A stretch of DNA of 41,335 bases from Ruminococcus sp. (GCF_024691275.1 NZ_JAILNU010000005.1:1-41335), one strand, 5' to 3'. Positions 1-7,876 are shown, numbered from the stretch's first letter. The notes: generated from the letters alone by a model not told the origin. A program made the numbers and translations.

Positions 1-1
1 T

Positions 2-259
2 CAGGTGGAAGAATTTGCTGTTAATTATGCTAAATGGCTTTATGAGCATAAATTGGACGGACGTCATAGAATCAATATAGTCAAGGATATGGATGTTACA
101 CAAATAACATATGGAGAAATATCGGATATCTATGATTATGATAAATATATTGGGGACTATACATTTAGTTTTGGATCTTCAAAAGATAAAGTAATACATT
201 CTTCTTCTTTTGATTCCAATGTAAAAGAAACTGAAATAGAGACTTATTTAAATGATTAA
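2..259 (+). CDS. Hypothetical protein, 5'-truncated by window edge
   Basis: The reading frame is already open at the left edge and closes with TAA at 257-259, so the true start probably lies outside the window; a GTG at position 5 could serve as a start but has no visible ribosome binding site. The roughly 85 visible residues are acidic and rich in Asp and Tyr, with a stretch reading SDIYDYDKYIGDYTF in the middle, and contain no transmembrane segment or recognisable motif. It is followed after 18 bases by a small ORF with its own Shine-Dalgarno. I do not recognise the family. Confidence 0.55.
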   Translation, partial: QVEEFAVNYAKWLYEHKLDGRHRINIVKDMDVTQITYGEISDIYDYDKYIGDYTFSFGSSKDKVIHSSSFDSNVKETEIETYLND

Positions 260-277
260 TAAAAGGAGTAAAATGAC

Positions 278-376
278 ATGCTAATAAACGGAGAATACAT
301 TGAAAAATTATCAGATGAAGAATTGTGCATGATTGAGCAATTGACATATCTCGATGAAATGGTTGCTGAAAAATAA
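278..376 (+). CDS. Small 32-residue ORF of unknown function
   Basis: ATG at 278 is preceded by AAAAGGAG at 261-268 with good spacing, and the frame runs 32 codons to TAA at 374-376. The predicted peptide begins MLINGEYIEKLSDEELCMIE and is acidic and probably helical, with one cysteine and no membrane segment. It sits 18 bases after the upstream gene and directly before a strong terminator, so it is the last gene of that transcript. The ribosome binding site and terminator placement are the only evidence that it is expressed. Confidence 0.45.
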   Translation: MLINGEYIEKLSDEELCMIEQLTYLDEMVAEK

Positions 377-410
377 GCGGACAATCAAAATGTCCGCTTT
401 TATTTTTTTG
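377..410 (+). terminator. Rho-independent terminator
   Basis: GCGGACA (377-383) pairs perfectly with TGTCCGC (391-397) across a 7-base loop and is followed by TTTTATTTTTTT. It ends the transcript of the two small plus-strand genes. It reads less well in the other direction (TTATTTTTC after the stem) but may also stop the converging M50 gene. Confidence 0.8.
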
Positions 411-969
411 CCATATCGCCTATAAACAGTCCTATTGAGGCTATCAGCAGCGGCATTGCAGCTCTTCCGCATACTGTCATCACAGCCAGAGCAGCCGCAA
501 TTATAAGTACTTTCACCGCCCCGAGTATCAGCTCCGCAGTACGCTCATGAGGAGTTCCCAACGTGAAAAGAGCTATGATCGCTCCCCCGTCAAGACTTCG
601 GTACGGCAGCAGATTATAAAGCGCCGCCGCAAGGTTCAGCATGGGGAATTTTCCGAAGCGAGTGCCGAAAATCGCATACACTATAAAATTTGCCGCTGGC
701 CCTGCAATAAGCACAAAAAGGCTGCTCCTTAACGAATATAAGCTCCGTTTCGCTGTTTCCATACGTATCCCGACACCGCTCATCTCAACACCCGACAGCC
801 TTCCACCAACAACTCTGAGCGCCGCGATATGTCCCACCTCGTGAATGGCGCAGACAGCGTAAAATGCCATAATAAGTCCGCTGTCACGCAAAAGGAATAT
901 CAGTGCGTTGAAAACAAGAAACGAAAAATCTATGCGCACGGATATCCCTCTGTATTTAAAGCTCAGCAA
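400..969 (-). CDS. M50 family (site-2 protease / SpoIVFB-like) membrane metalloprotease
   Basis: This is a compact 189-residue polytopic protease of the zinc-dependent intramembrane M50 family. The zinc motif HEVGH is at residues 43-47 inside the second hydrophobic segment, the conserved Gly-Pro-Ala-Ala-Asn turn is near residue 90, and the third ligand is the Asp of LDGG at about residue 127. The family cleaves substrates within the membrane; SpoIVFB of Bacillus processes pro-sigma-K in the mother cell, and other sporulation genes lie in this window, but a SpoIVFB role here is inference. The start used is TTG at 967-969, overlapping the upstream gene by 14 bases; a GTG at 937-939 with AGAGGG upstream is an alternative that would remove ten residues. 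Confidence 0.85.
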   Translation of the reverse strand: MLSFKYRGISVRIDFSFLVFNALIFLLRDSGLIMAFYAVCAIHEVGHIAALRVVGGRLSGVEMSGVGIRMETAKRSLYSLRSSLFVLIAGPAANFIVYAIFGTRFGKFPMLNLAAALYNLLPYRSLDGGAIIALFTLGTPHERTAELILGAVKVLIIAAALAVMTVCGRAAMPLLIASIGLFIGDMAKK

Positions 970-1228
970 TATAGCCTATGAGAAGGTCAATGGGATTCGG
1001 CATTACTTCCCTGCTGTCCGTCACAAGCCCTCGCAGCTTCGCAAATACCTCGCCCGTAATCTCGGGATATATTCTTCCTGCCGCAAAAAAGAGAAGCGCT
1101 GCCAGTATACACACGACTGCCTGTGTCGCTATCACGTCATCAGCTCTGTTTCGGCGTTTTCTGTCATATTCCGCTATAAGTTCCTCAGTAGTCTCCTCCT
1201 CTGCAAACTCGTTCTTTTCTTCGTTCAT
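956..1228 (-). CDS. Small single-pass membrane protein upstream of the M50 protease
   Basis: This 90-residue protein has a charged, Glu-rich N-terminal third, a single hydrophobic segment around residues 33-50 and a short C-terminal domain that would lie outside the cytoplasm. Its ATG at 1226-1228 follows GAGGTGAT, and its end overlaps the start of the M50 gene, which implies translational coupling. The arrangement recalls spoIVFA-spoIVFB, in which a bitopic protein anchors and inhibits the protease. However, I see no LytM/M23-like domain as in SpoIVFA, so a partner or regulator role is an inference from position and topology only. Confidence 0.7.
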   Translation of the reverse strand: MNEEKNEFAEEETTEELIAEYDRKRRNRADDVIATQAVVCILAALLFFAAGRIYPEITGEVFAKLRGLVTDSREVMPNPIDLLIGYIAEL

Positions 1229-1356
1229 ATCATCACCTCATTAAAAAATATGCAGAATTTTCATGAAAATGCAAAAACTCCCACGTTTTTCTGCGTTATT
1301 TCAGAATATAATACTCTTGCGGAACTTCTCCGCAAATCTAATCAGAGGTAACAAAA

Positions 1357-2091
1357 ATGAGATTTTCAGTTCCTGCTGCCTTACTGACTGCGGCTGCTGT
1401 GCCGTATTCGGTAGTATGCGCAGCCAACTGCACTAAAATAGGCTATGGTCAGGGAACTGCTGTCGATGATAAAAACCGTCCTGTCGACGCTCTTGCGTTC
1501 AACAGCCGATTCGGCGACCTTGATGCCTTCGCCTTATCCAATGACAGTCAGCGAATAATCATTACCTTCGATCAGGGCTATGAAAACGGCTATACCGCGA
1601 AGATACTCGATACACTGAAAGAGAAAAACGTTCAGGCTATATTCTTCCTGACAGGCTCTTACGCAAAAACAGAGAACGCTCTCGTAAAACGTATGATAGA
1701 TGAGGGACATATCCTCGGAAATCACGGCATGACCCACGCAAGTCTGCCGACTCTGACAGACAGCGACGCTAAAAATGAGATAATGTCACTGCACGATTAT
1801 GTTCTGGACAATTTCGGATATCAGATGCAGTACTTCCGCTGTCCATGCGGCGAATACTCCGAACACGCTCTTGAGATAGCAAAAGAATGCGGCTACAAGT
1901 CACTGTTCTGGAGCAGCGCCTACGTGGACTGGAACATCAATTCTCAGCCGCCGCCTGCCGAGGGGCTGAAAAAGCTCACTGATGCAGCTCACGGCGGAGA
2001 GATACTTCTTCTCCACTCGGTTTCCTCGACCAATGCAGCGATACTCGGCGACCTGATAGACAATTTCCGTGCCAAGGGATTCACGGTATAA
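1357..2091 (+). CDS. pdaA: Polysaccharide deacetylase, PdaA-like (muramic delta-lactam pathway)
   Basis: A signal-peptide-like N-terminus (residues 1-23) precedes a NodB-homology carbohydrate esterase 4 domain. Visible motifs are TFDQGYENGYT (motif 1, in the PdaA form with Asn/Gln where other CE4 enzymes have a second Asp), NHGMTH (His-x3-His metal ligands), RCPCGEYS (the RxPxG motif) and LLLHSVS (C-terminal catalytic His). PdaA removes the N-acetyl group from muramic acid so that the delta-lactam of the spore cortex can form, and the TFD-GYENGYT signature is characteristic of that branch. The protein stops right after GFTV, slightly earlier than I remember for PdaA proteins. The terminator starting at 2097 supports this as the real end. 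Confidence 0.85.
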   Translation: MRFSVPAALLTAAAVPYSVVCAANCTKIGYGQGTAVDDKNRPVDALAFNSRFGDLDAFALSNDSQRIIITFDQGYENGYTAKILDTLKEKNVQAIFFLTGSYAKTENALVKRMIDEGHILGNHGMTHASLPTLTDSDAKNEIMSLHDYVLDNFGYQMQYFRCPCGEYSEHALEIAKECGYKSLFWSSAYVDWNINSQPPPAEGLKKLTDAAHGGEILLLHSVSSTNAAILGDLIDNFRAKGFTV

Positions 2092-2096
2092 TTTAT

Positions 2097-2133
2097 GCCC
2101 GAAAGCGGTCTTGTGCTGCTTTCGGGCTTTTCT
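2097..2133 (+). terminator. Rho-independent terminator after pdaA
   Basis: GCCCGAAAGC (2097-2106) pairs perfectly with GCTTTCGGGC (2118-2127), followed by TTTTCT. It begins five bases after the pdaA stop codon. Confidence 0.85.
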
Positions 2134-2134
2134 A

Positions 2135-2163
2135 TTGACAATAACAGTATCATGCTGTATAAT
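2135..2163 (+). promoter_or_regulatory. Consensus sigma-A type promoter
   Basis: TTGACA (2135-2140) and TATAAT (2158-2163) are separated by exactly 17 bases, a perfect match to the vegetative consensus. It immediately follows the pdaA terminator and drives the YhfC-family gene at 2211. Confidence 0.85.
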
Positions 2164-2210
2164 GTTTTTAAAGTTAATCGTTTTTATAAAAGGAGATCGC
2201 TAAACGAATC

Positions 2211-2855
2211 ATGACTGACCTTAACTGTCTTCTTGCAGGACTTGTACGGCTGTTGAGCCCGATACTGCTGCTCTGGCTGCTGCGCAAAAAAGTCCATGCA
2301 CGGATCTATCCTGCACTTATCGCCTTTATTGTCTGTTTTCCCGTTTTTATAGTTGCCGGCTTTATCCGTTCAGGCTTCAGCCACAGTTCCCACGCTGCCT
2401 TTTGTATCCAGCAGGGACTGCTCTACGGAATTTTTGAAGAGGGTGGGAAGTTCCTGACAATGCGTTATCTTCTCAGTTCCTACGACCGCCCCACAGACTC
2501 CATAACCTACGGCATCGGACACGGTATGTTCGAGGAGATCGGCGCAGGATTCGCTTGTCTGAATCTTATCGGAACAGGCAATGCCTCCTCTTACATACTG
2601 CCCGCAAACATATTGTTTACTGCCGATGGCGCAGTATCCGTTGTAGCTCTGACTGTCATTATCTTCTATGGCATACAGACAAATAAATCGGGGAAAATGC
2701 TGACTCTTGCAATACTTCTCCATTTTGTCGGCAATGCGACCACAGGATTGTTCGGAAACACCCTACTCATGCTCCTGCTGACAATAATTGAAGGTTGTAT
2801 CGCATACCGCTGCTGGCAGGCAATGCGTCCGCCCCTCAGCAACAACATACAATAA
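2211..2855 (+). CDS. YhfC-family intramembrane metalloprotease
   Basis: A 214-residue, strongly hydrophobic protein with about six to seven membrane segments. The two diagnostic motifs of the YhfC / PrsW / CPBP-type glutamic proteases are visible: FEEGGKFLTMRYL near residues 75-87 (paired Glu plus Lys/Arg) and GIGHGMFEE near residues 103-111. A later HFVGNATTG segment supplies another conserved His. Members are presumed membrane-embedded proteases or bacteriocin-immunity-type proteins with unknown substrates. The gene stands alone between its own promoter and a hairpin. The Shine-Dalgarno AAAGGAG (2188-2194) is unusually far from the ATG (about 16 bases), and I see no better start. Confidence 0.8.
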   Translation: MTDLNCLLAGLVRLLSPILLLWLLRKKVHARIYPALIAFIVCFPVFIVAGFIRSGFSHSSHAAFCIQQGLLYGIFEEGGKFLTMRYLLSSYDRPTDSITYGIGHGMFEEIGAGFACLNLIGTGNASSYILPANILFTADGAVSVVALTVIIFYGIQTNKSGKMLTLAILLHFVGNATTGLFGNTLLMLLLTIIEGCIAYRCWQAMRPPLSNNIQ

Positions 2856-2860
2856 AAATA

Positions 2861-2893
2861 TCCCGAAGGCAGCTCCATGAACTGCCCTCGGGA
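2861..2893. terminator. Terminator between converging genes
   Basis: TCCCGAAGGCAG (2861-2872) pairs with CTGCCCTCGGGA (2882-2893), with one mismatch. On the minus strand the stem is followed by TATTTTTATT, so it mainly ends the DUF11 gene at 2930; on the plus strand the tail is T-poor. Confidence 0.65.
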
Positions 2894-2929
2894 TAAAATA
2901 TTATATTGCGATCGTTTCGAAAATTGCTC

Positions 2930-3808
2930 TTATGCGAGATTTCCTCTGATGATAAGTGTGCTCACGCCCGGCTGTGCAGACCACTCGCCTGTTGTCTCGT
3001 CCTGACTGAACTGTGCAGCAGGAACAGTTATCTGTCCGTCAAGGCTTGTGAATACACCTGTAGCAGGATCATACGAATAATTAGTTCCCTCGACCCATGT
3101 TGTTCCGTTGAACTCAACTGTTACATCGGTCAGTGCAGGTGTGAATGTGTCGCTGAAAATAACATTATCCGCAGCCTCGGCAGGTGTACTGCCATAGTTC
3201 TGGATAGTGAAGGTGTAAGTCACAGCTCCGTTTTCTTCAACAGCCGCAGGACTGAGCGACTTGCTGATTGCAAGGTCGATACCCTCGCTGTAATAGATGG
3301 TTTCGGAAGCTGTTATCGGGTCAAATGCCTTTGTGCCCGTAGTATCCGTACCACTGACGGTAATAGTGTTCACAATGGAAGCACCTGTTCCCAGCGGCGC
3401 AAAACCGTTTGTATTCGTTGAATATACGATCGTAGCATTGCCGCCCGCCGGTACGCTGATCCCTGTTACCGTAAGAGGAGAAACGGACGTTACCGCAGGA
3501 GCTGCCTGCTGTATGCCGTTTACATAGTATAAGATAGTTCCCTCCTCATATGTGAGCGGAACTACATCTCCGCCTGTTTCACTCAGAGAATATGCTCCGA
3601 GATCATCTGTAACAGTGATATTGCTGTATGATGTGGAGCCTGTATTGACTATGCTCACCACGTATACCTTCTCGTCATTGGTGGTATAGTCATCGGATAC
3701 CGCTGTTTTTGTGGCGGAGATCACCTCAAGTATCTCTCCCGATGTTATATTTGAACTCGCAACCGTTCCGTTATATGACAGTGTTGCCTGATTATAGAAA
3801 GTCGCCAT
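2930..3808 (-). CDS. DUF11-type repeat protein (adhesin-like, no signal peptide)
   Basis: The start is the ATG at 3806-3808 (protein begins MATFYNQATLSYNG), preceded by GGAGG at seven bases; an upstream in-frame ATG at 3904 lacks such a site and would run through a palindrome. The 292-residue protein is rich in Thr, Ser and Val and built of beta-sandwich repeats: an N-terminal segment, a central block with NTGSTSYSNITVTDDLG and a C-terminal block with NYGSTPAEAADNVIFSDTF. The last two match the DUF11 / conserved repeat pattern (NxG-x-NVxVxDxL) of surface and adhesin proteins. There is no N-terminal signal peptide, membrane anchor or LPXTG, so its location is unclear. It is flanked by a terminator and a 5' leader palindrome and appears monocistronic. 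Confidence 0.75.
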   Translation of the reverse strand: MATFYNQATLSYNGTVASSNITSGEILEVISATKTAVSDDYTTNDEKVYVVSIVNTGSTSYSNITVTDDLGAYSLSETGGDVVPLTYEEGTILYYVNGIQQAAPAVTSVSPLTVTGISVPAGGNATIVYSTNTNGFAPLGTGASIVNTITVSGTDTTGTKAFDPITASETIYYSEGIDLAISKSLSPAAVEENGAVTYTFTIQNYGSTPAEAADNVIFSDTFTPALTDVTVEFNGTTWVEGTNYSYDPATGVFTSLDGQITVPAAQFSQDETTGEWSAQPGVSTLIIRGNLA

Positions 3809-3845
3809 AATGATTCCTCCATATGACGGCTGAGCCGCCGTATTA

Positions 3846-3867
3846 AGGGAGGGAAGTTTCCCTCCCT
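3846..3867 (-). other. Palindrome in the 5' leader of the DUF11 gene
   Basis: AGGGAGGGA (3846-3854) and TCCCTCCCT (3859-3867) form a perfect 9-bp stem with a 4-base loop, 38 bases upstream of the DUF11 start. On the minus strand it is followed by TTAAT rather than a T-run, so it looks more like an mRNA leader hairpin than a terminator. A TATAAT-like hexamer lies just upstream (3875-3880, minus), so the hairpin would be near the transcript's 5' end. Confidence 0.5.
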
Positions 3868-3978
3868 CACCATCATTATATGCGCCTTCACATTCAGGTG
3901 ACACATTGGCTAACGGCTAAAGACTTAACTTAACGAAAATACTTTCCTAACTCATTTATTAATATAACGAGTTATCTA

Positions 3979-4007
3979 TTGAAAAAAATTCATAAATCTG
4001 TTATAAT
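3979..4007 (+). promoter_or_regulatory. Promoter of the M42 peptidase operon
   Basis: TTGAAA (3979-3984), 17 bases, TATAAT (4002-4007). Because the -10 box abuts the in-frame ATG at 4008, that ATG cannot be on the transcript in a useful way, which fixes the true start at 4050. Confidence 0.8.
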
Positions 4008-4049
4008 ATGAATAACGTGTTTTGTATTTTAATGAAAGGAGCTTTTACA

Positions 4050-5060
4050 ATGGATATCAAACAAACCGTCATCGCGCTCTCTGAAGTTTCGGGTACTTCA
4101 GGGAACGAAGAGGCTGCCGCTCAGCTGGCACTTTCCATGCTGCGTCAGTACACACCTGATGCTTCTGTAGTAAACGGAAATGTCATCGGACGCTTCGGCG
4201 TTCACACTGACGGACTGCCGTCGCTCGTTCTTGATGCTCATATCGACCAGATAGGCTTCGTTGTCACCTACATTACCGACGAGGGATTTGTCAAGGTGGG
4301 CAGCGTAGGCGGCATCGACCGCAGACTTCTCCCCGCACAGCCTGTCATTATCCACGGAAACCAGAACATCAAGGGCGTTATCTGCTCTGTTCCGCCACAC
4401 CTGTCACACGGCAGCAGCGAAGTGCTCGCCATTGAAGATGTCGCTATAGACACAGGTATGTCTAAGGCTGAACTTGAACAGTTCATCTCCATCGGCGACT
4501 CTATCACCTTCGATGTATCGTGCAGACAACTCATCGGAAGCCGTATCACAGGCGGCGCTCTCGATGACCGCTGCGGCATCGCAGCTGTGCTTCGTACTCT
4601 TGAGCTCCTCGCAGGAGCAAAGACCGCTTATAATGTCACGGTCATCTTCTCCACTCAGGAGGAGGTCGGCGAACGCGGCGCTAAGATAGGCGCTTTCACC
4701 GTATCTCCTGATATCGCCCTTGCTGTTGATGTCAGCTTTGCCTATGCCATAGGCGAGAACGAACGAAACTGCGGATATCTGGGCAAAGGTCCTATGATCG
4801 GCTTATCTCCTTCTCTTTCACGCGAGATAAGCGACAAGCTCATAGAGACAGCTAAGAAAGCCTCTGTCCCCTATCAGCTCGAAGTGATGAGCGGTCTGAC
4901 CTCCACCAATGCCGACCGCTATTCCGTTAATCGTGAAGGCGCAAAGACCTGTACGGTCTCCATACCTCTGCGCAATATGCATACTCCCGTCGAAGTCATC
5001 GACCTCAATGATATCGAAACTACTGCACAGCTTCTGGCTGCATTTATCAAGGAGGGCTAA
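4050..5060 (+). CDS. M42 family metallopeptidase (glutamyl aminopeptidase / FrvX type)
   Basis: A 336-residue cytosolic M42 aminopeptidase. Metal and catalytic residues are visible in order: DAHIDQIGF (His and Asp ligands), GALDDRCG (bridging Asp), STQEEVGERGA (catalytic Glu and ligand Glu), AVDVSFA (Asp ligand) and NMHTPVEV (C-terminal His). The family forms dodecameric tetrahedral shells that trim N-terminal residues from peptides; substrate preference cannot be read from sequence. The start at 4050 follows AAAGGAG at eight bases and lies downstream of the mapped -10 box. It heads an operon with a second M42 peptidase three bases downstream. The usual Gly-Thr-Asp-Ala segment reads TSTNADRY, a local variant. 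Confidence 0.9.
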   Translation: MDIKQTVIALSEVSGTSGNEEAAAQLALSMLRQYTPDASVVNGNVIGRFGVHTDGLPSLVLDAHIDQIGFVVTYITDEGFVKVGSVGGIDRRLLPAQPVIIHGNQNIKGVICSVPPHLSHGSSEVLAIEDVAIDTGMSKAELEQFISIGDSITFDVSCRQLIGSRITGGALDDRCGIAAVLRTLELLAGAKTAYNVTVIFSTQEEVGERGAKIGAFTVSPDIALAVDVSFAYAIGENERNCGYLGKGPMIGLSPSLSREISDKLIETAKKASVPYQLEVMSGLTSTNADRYSVNREGAKTCTVSIPLRNMHTPVEVIDLNDIETTAQLLAAFIKEG

Positions 5061-5063
5061 GTT

Positions 5064-6068
5064 ATGAAGGAATTACTTAAAGAACTCTGCATGACCGACG
5101 GTATCTCAGGTGATGAAAAAGCTGTAAGAGATCTCATAATCAGCAAGATAAAACTCGTCTGCGATTACCATATTGATAACCTCGGGAACCTCATCTGCTT
5201 CAAAAAAGGCAAGAAAACTCCGAAGAAAAAGCTGATGATATGCGCTCATATGGACGAAGTGGGTCTTATCGTCACTTCAGTACGCTCTGACGGAACACTT
5301 ACATTCGGCTGCGTCGGCGGTATCGACCCTGCCGTTATCATCGGCAGACAGGTGCGTATCGGCGAAAAACGCATCAGCGGCGTTGTCGGCTCAACAGCTG
5401 TCCATAACCTCAGCAAGGAGCAGCGCGAAAAGGCTCCCGCAGCTGACAGCCTCTACATAGACATCGGTGCCGCTGACAAGGCTGAAGCCGAAAGCTGCAT
5501 TTCCCTCGGTGATCCTGTATACTTCGACAGCGAATTCACCGAGCTGGGCAGCCACCGCGTAAAAGCAAAGGCTATTGACGACCGCGCAGGCTGCGCAATG
5601 ATGATAAAGCTCCTGCACGAGTCCCTCGAATACGATACCTACTTCGTATTCAATGTTCAGGAGGAGATCGGTCTCCGCGGCTCTGCCGTATCGGCATTCT
5701 CGGTCGCGCCTTCCTTCGCTATCGTTCTCGAAGCTACCACAGCTGCTGATATCGACGGCGTTTCAGGCGAAAAGCGCGTCTGCGAACTGGACGGCGGCCC
5801 TGTAGTATCATTCATGGATAACAGGACAATTTACGACAAGGAGCTCTACCACCTTGCCTTCGATATCGCCACCTGCCAGACCAAGACCATGATCGCAGGC
5901 GGAAATGATGCGGGAGCTATTCATATAAGCGGAAACGGTGTGCGCACCATAGCTATTTCCGTTCCGTGCAGATACCTCCACTCCCCTTCATGCGTCATTG
6001 ATATGACCGACCTTCAAAGCTCCTACAAGCTTGTAAAAATTCTCGCAAGAAGGATACCCGAATTATGA
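5064..6068 (+). CDS. Second M42 family metallopeptidase
   Basis: A 334-residue paralogue of the gene just upstream (gap of three bases), with its Shine-Dalgarno AAGGAGG inside the end of that gene. Conserved positions are AHMDEVGL, AIDDRAGC, NVQEEIGLRGS, VLEATTAAD and RYLHSPSC, so all five metal ligands and the catalytic Glu are present. The two enzymes differ in the segment after the third ligand (TTAADIDGVSG here against FAYAIGENERN upstream), where M42 enzymes line the substrate pocket, so the pair probably has complementary residue preferences in peptide turnover. It overlaps the next gene by four bases (ATGA). Confidence 0.9.
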   Translation: MKELLKELCMTDGISGDEKAVRDLIISKIKLVCDYHIDNLGNLICFKKGKKTPKKKLMICAHMDEVGLIVTSVRSDGTLTFGCVGGIDPAVIIGRQVRIGEKRISGVVGSTAVHNLSKEQREKAPAADSLYIDIGAADKAEAESCISLGDPVYFDSEFTELGSHRVKAKAIDDRAGCAMMIKLLHESLEYDTYFVFNVQEEIGLRGSAVSAFSVAPSFAIVLEATTAADIDGVSGEKRVCELDGGPVVSFMDNRTIYDKELYHLAFDIATCQTKTMIAGGNDAGAIHISGNGVRTIAISVPCRYLHSPSCVIDMTDLQSSYKLVKILARRIPEL

Positions 6069-6865
6069 TAACACTTATCGAACACGAGCATGAGCTTGAC
6101 CGCGTACTGCTCAACAAAACTCTCTCAGGCAAGAAAATGCTTGCCTATATGAGAGCCTATGGTCCGAACTATGAATTCTGCCGCTTCTACAAGATAACCA
6201 ATGAGAGCGGCATGGGCTTCATGTTCATCATCAACTCAACTCTCATTATTTGCGGCGACGGAAAACTCGAACCCAATGAGGAGATCGACCTGTTCGTCAG
6301 CATGAATGTGCCGTTCCGTATCGAGGGCGACCAGAAAATACTCGAAGGTATCAGGATACCTGACCGTTATCAGGTGCTCAACCGCACTATCTTCGAGCTT
6401 GTCCCCGATGATACGCCCCTCGAGGCTATCGAGGAACACGTTGAGTTCAACCCCAACCTGCCTGACGTATACAAGATACTCAGCGAGGGATTCCCGAATA
6501 TAGCGGATTTCTCACTGTGGTACACCGATACCTCACACCGCTGCCGTCACGGTATAAGCCGCGTATTCACCTACCGCGGTTCGACAACGGCTTCGGCAGT
6601 TTTCGATATCGGAAGCACCGTCCTCATCGGACAGGTGGCTACAAATAAGGCAGCAAGAGGCAGAGGTTACGCAAGAGAGTTCCTGAAATGGCTCGCCAAG
6701 TTCTTCAACGGACTCGGCAAAAGAGCTTATCTGCTCGCGCTCGATGTAAGAGTAAGCTTCTATCAGGAGATAGGCTTCCGAGTAGCAGGACGCGAGATCG
6801 TCCTTGAACGTATAGACGTTGAAAAGGAAAGCGCTGCTAAAGGTAAGCTTGAAGAAAGATCATAA
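6065..6865 (+). CDS. GNAT family N-acetyltransferase
   Basis: The 266-residue protein has a divergent N-terminal half and a C-terminal acetyl-CoA-binding GNAT domain from about residue 160. The pyrophosphate-binding motif A is visible as QVATNKAARGRGYAREFLKW (Q/R-x-x-G-x-G/A pattern), followed by LGKRAYLLALDVRVSFYQEIGF, the usual beta5-alpha4 end of the fold (FYxxxGF). The acceptor is unknown. It is the third gene of the M42 operon, coupled through an ATGA overlap, so peptides or free amino acids are reasonable substrate guesses. A strong terminator follows. Confidence 0.85.
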   Translation: MITLIEHEHELDRVLLNKTLSGKKMLAYMRAYGPNYEFCRFYKITNESGMGFMFIINSTLIICGDGKLEPNEEIDLFVSMNVPFRIEGDQKILEGIRIPDRYQVLNRTIFELVPDDTPLEAIEEHVEFNPNLPDVYKILSEGFPNIADFSLWYTDTSHRCRHGISRVFTYRGSTTASAVFDIGSTVLIGQVATNKAARGRGYAREFLKWLAKFFNGLGKRAYLLALDVRVSFYQEIGFRVAGREIVLERIDVEKESAAKGKLEERS

Positions 6866-6880
6866 AACAGTATATGATAC

Positions 6881-6924
6881 AGTCCGAAGGCGGCGAACAA
6901 TGCTGCTTTCGGACTTGCTTTTTG
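6881..6924 (+). terminator. Terminator of the M42-GNAT operon
   Basis: AGTCCGAAGGCGGC (6881-6894) pairs with GCTGCTTTCGGACT (6902-6915) through a long, slightly imperfect stem, followed by TGCTTTTTG. Confidence 0.8.
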
Positions 6925-6952
6925 CTGATGTACTATTCCTCAATAAAAATGT

Positions 6953-6981
6953 TTGACATAAAAAAGAAGATATGATATAAT
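6953..6981 (+). promoter_or_regulatory. Consensus sigma-A type promoter
   Basis: TTGACA (6953-6958), 17 bases, TATAAT (6976-6981), 45 bases upstream of the lipoprotein start at 7027. A perfect consensus match. Confidence 0.85.
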
Positions 6982-7026
6982 TACCCTGATATTGTTTTGA
7001 TATCAATGAATTTTCGGAGGTTTATC

Positions 7027-7821
7027 ATGAAAAAAATAGCATTGACACTGGCATTCATTCTTACTTTATGCTCATTTACAGGCTGCAAGGACAAGAAGTC
7101 CGAAAAGGCAGACAAGAGCACCTCGTCAAGTAAGTCTGAAACAACAGATGAAACAACAACAGAAGCCGAAGCTACTGAGGCTGAGGGTAACAGCAAAAAT
7201 GCTGATGAGAATAAAGAAAACAACAGCGATGACAATGAAGACGATCCCCAGGAAGAAGATAACGATGATATCAATTTCAAAAGAGGCAAGATCGAGGACG
7301 GCGTTTATTCAAATGAATTCGCTGATATAAAGTTTACCGCTCCCGAGGGCTGGACTTTTGCCGACGATGAATATATTCTCAAGATGATGAATATCAGCCT
7401 TGATAAAATCGGCGATGACACTGCTATTACCAAAGAACTCCTCGACCAGGCTGTTATCTATGACGCTTTCTGCATGGATCAGACTACAAGAAAAAATATC
7501 ATTTTCGAGTTTGAGAATCTCGAAAAAGAAGTCCCCAACCCTGATGAATATACTATGGACGATATCATAGCTGCGTTCGATCAGCAGCTTGCAGCAATTG
7601 ATGCCATTGAATACAAAAAGGTCAAAACCGATACCACTACGATCGCCGGCAAGGAGTATACAAGGCTGGTTTATCAGGCTGATATGGGCGGCGTTATTTC
7701 TATTGAGCAGGTATTCTATATCAGACGTGATGGCAATTTAGTGTTCTGCATAATCGCTTCCAACGGTCAGAGCGGTGAGGATATGACCACCTACGAGGAT
7801 AAATTTGAAACTCTCAGCTGA
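7027..7821 (+). CDS. Putative lipoprotein with acidic linker
   Basis: The start is ATG 7027 with GGAGG at 7017-7021. A typical lipoprotein signal peptide ends in the lipobox FTGC (lipidated Cys at about residue 20). It is followed by roughly 65 residues of Lys/Ser/Thr then Glu/Asp/Asn-rich low-complexity linker, and then a globular domain of about 170 residues (starting near KFTAPEGWTFADDEYILKMM) ending in a short C-terminus. The globular part resembles small surface lipoprotein domains in which an amphipathic helix is followed by a beta-sheet. I do not recognise a named family. It is monocistronic, with its own consensus promoter and bidirectional terminator, and its signal peptide resembles those of the three lipoproteins at 15635-19198. 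Confidence 0.8.
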   Translation: MKKIALTLAFILTLCSFTGCKDKKSEKADKSTSSSKSETTDETTTEAEATEAEGNSKNADENKENNSDDNEDDPQEEDNDDINFKRGKIEDGVYSNEFADIKFTAPEGWTFADDEYILKMMNISLDKIGDDTAITKELLDQAVIYDAFCMDQTTRKNIIFEFENLEKEVPNPDEYTMDDIIAAFDQQLAAIDAIEYKKVKTDTTTIAGKEYTRLVYQADMGGVISIEQVFYIRRDGNLVFCIIASNGQSGEDMTTYEDKFETLS

Positions 7822-7845
7822 GCTGTATTCCGGACATAATATCAT

Positions 7846-7876
7846 AAAAAGCCATAGCATTACGCTATGGCTTTTT
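7846..7876. terminator. Bidirectional terminator
   Basis: AAAAAGCCATAGC and GCTATGGCTTTTT form a perfect 8-bp GC stem (7851-7858 / 7864-7871) flanked by A- and T-runs on both sides. It serves the lipoprotein gene and the converging radical SAM operon. Confidence 0.85.

Noticed and set aside
908..1351. 147-residue plus-strand open frame overlapping the M50 protease operon
   Set aside because: The opposite strand encodes the coherent HEVGH protease and its partner; this frame has no start signal and reads as noise.
2906..3421. 171-residue Cys-rich plus-strand frame
   Set aside because: It is a shadow of the DUF11 repeat gene on the minus strand; the cysteines arise from reverse-complemented Thr/Ala codons.
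3809..3904. Upstream extension of the DUF11 protein (start at 3904)
   Set aside because: The extension runs through a palindrome and a -10-like sequence and has no ribosome binding site, whereas ATG 3808 has a strong one.
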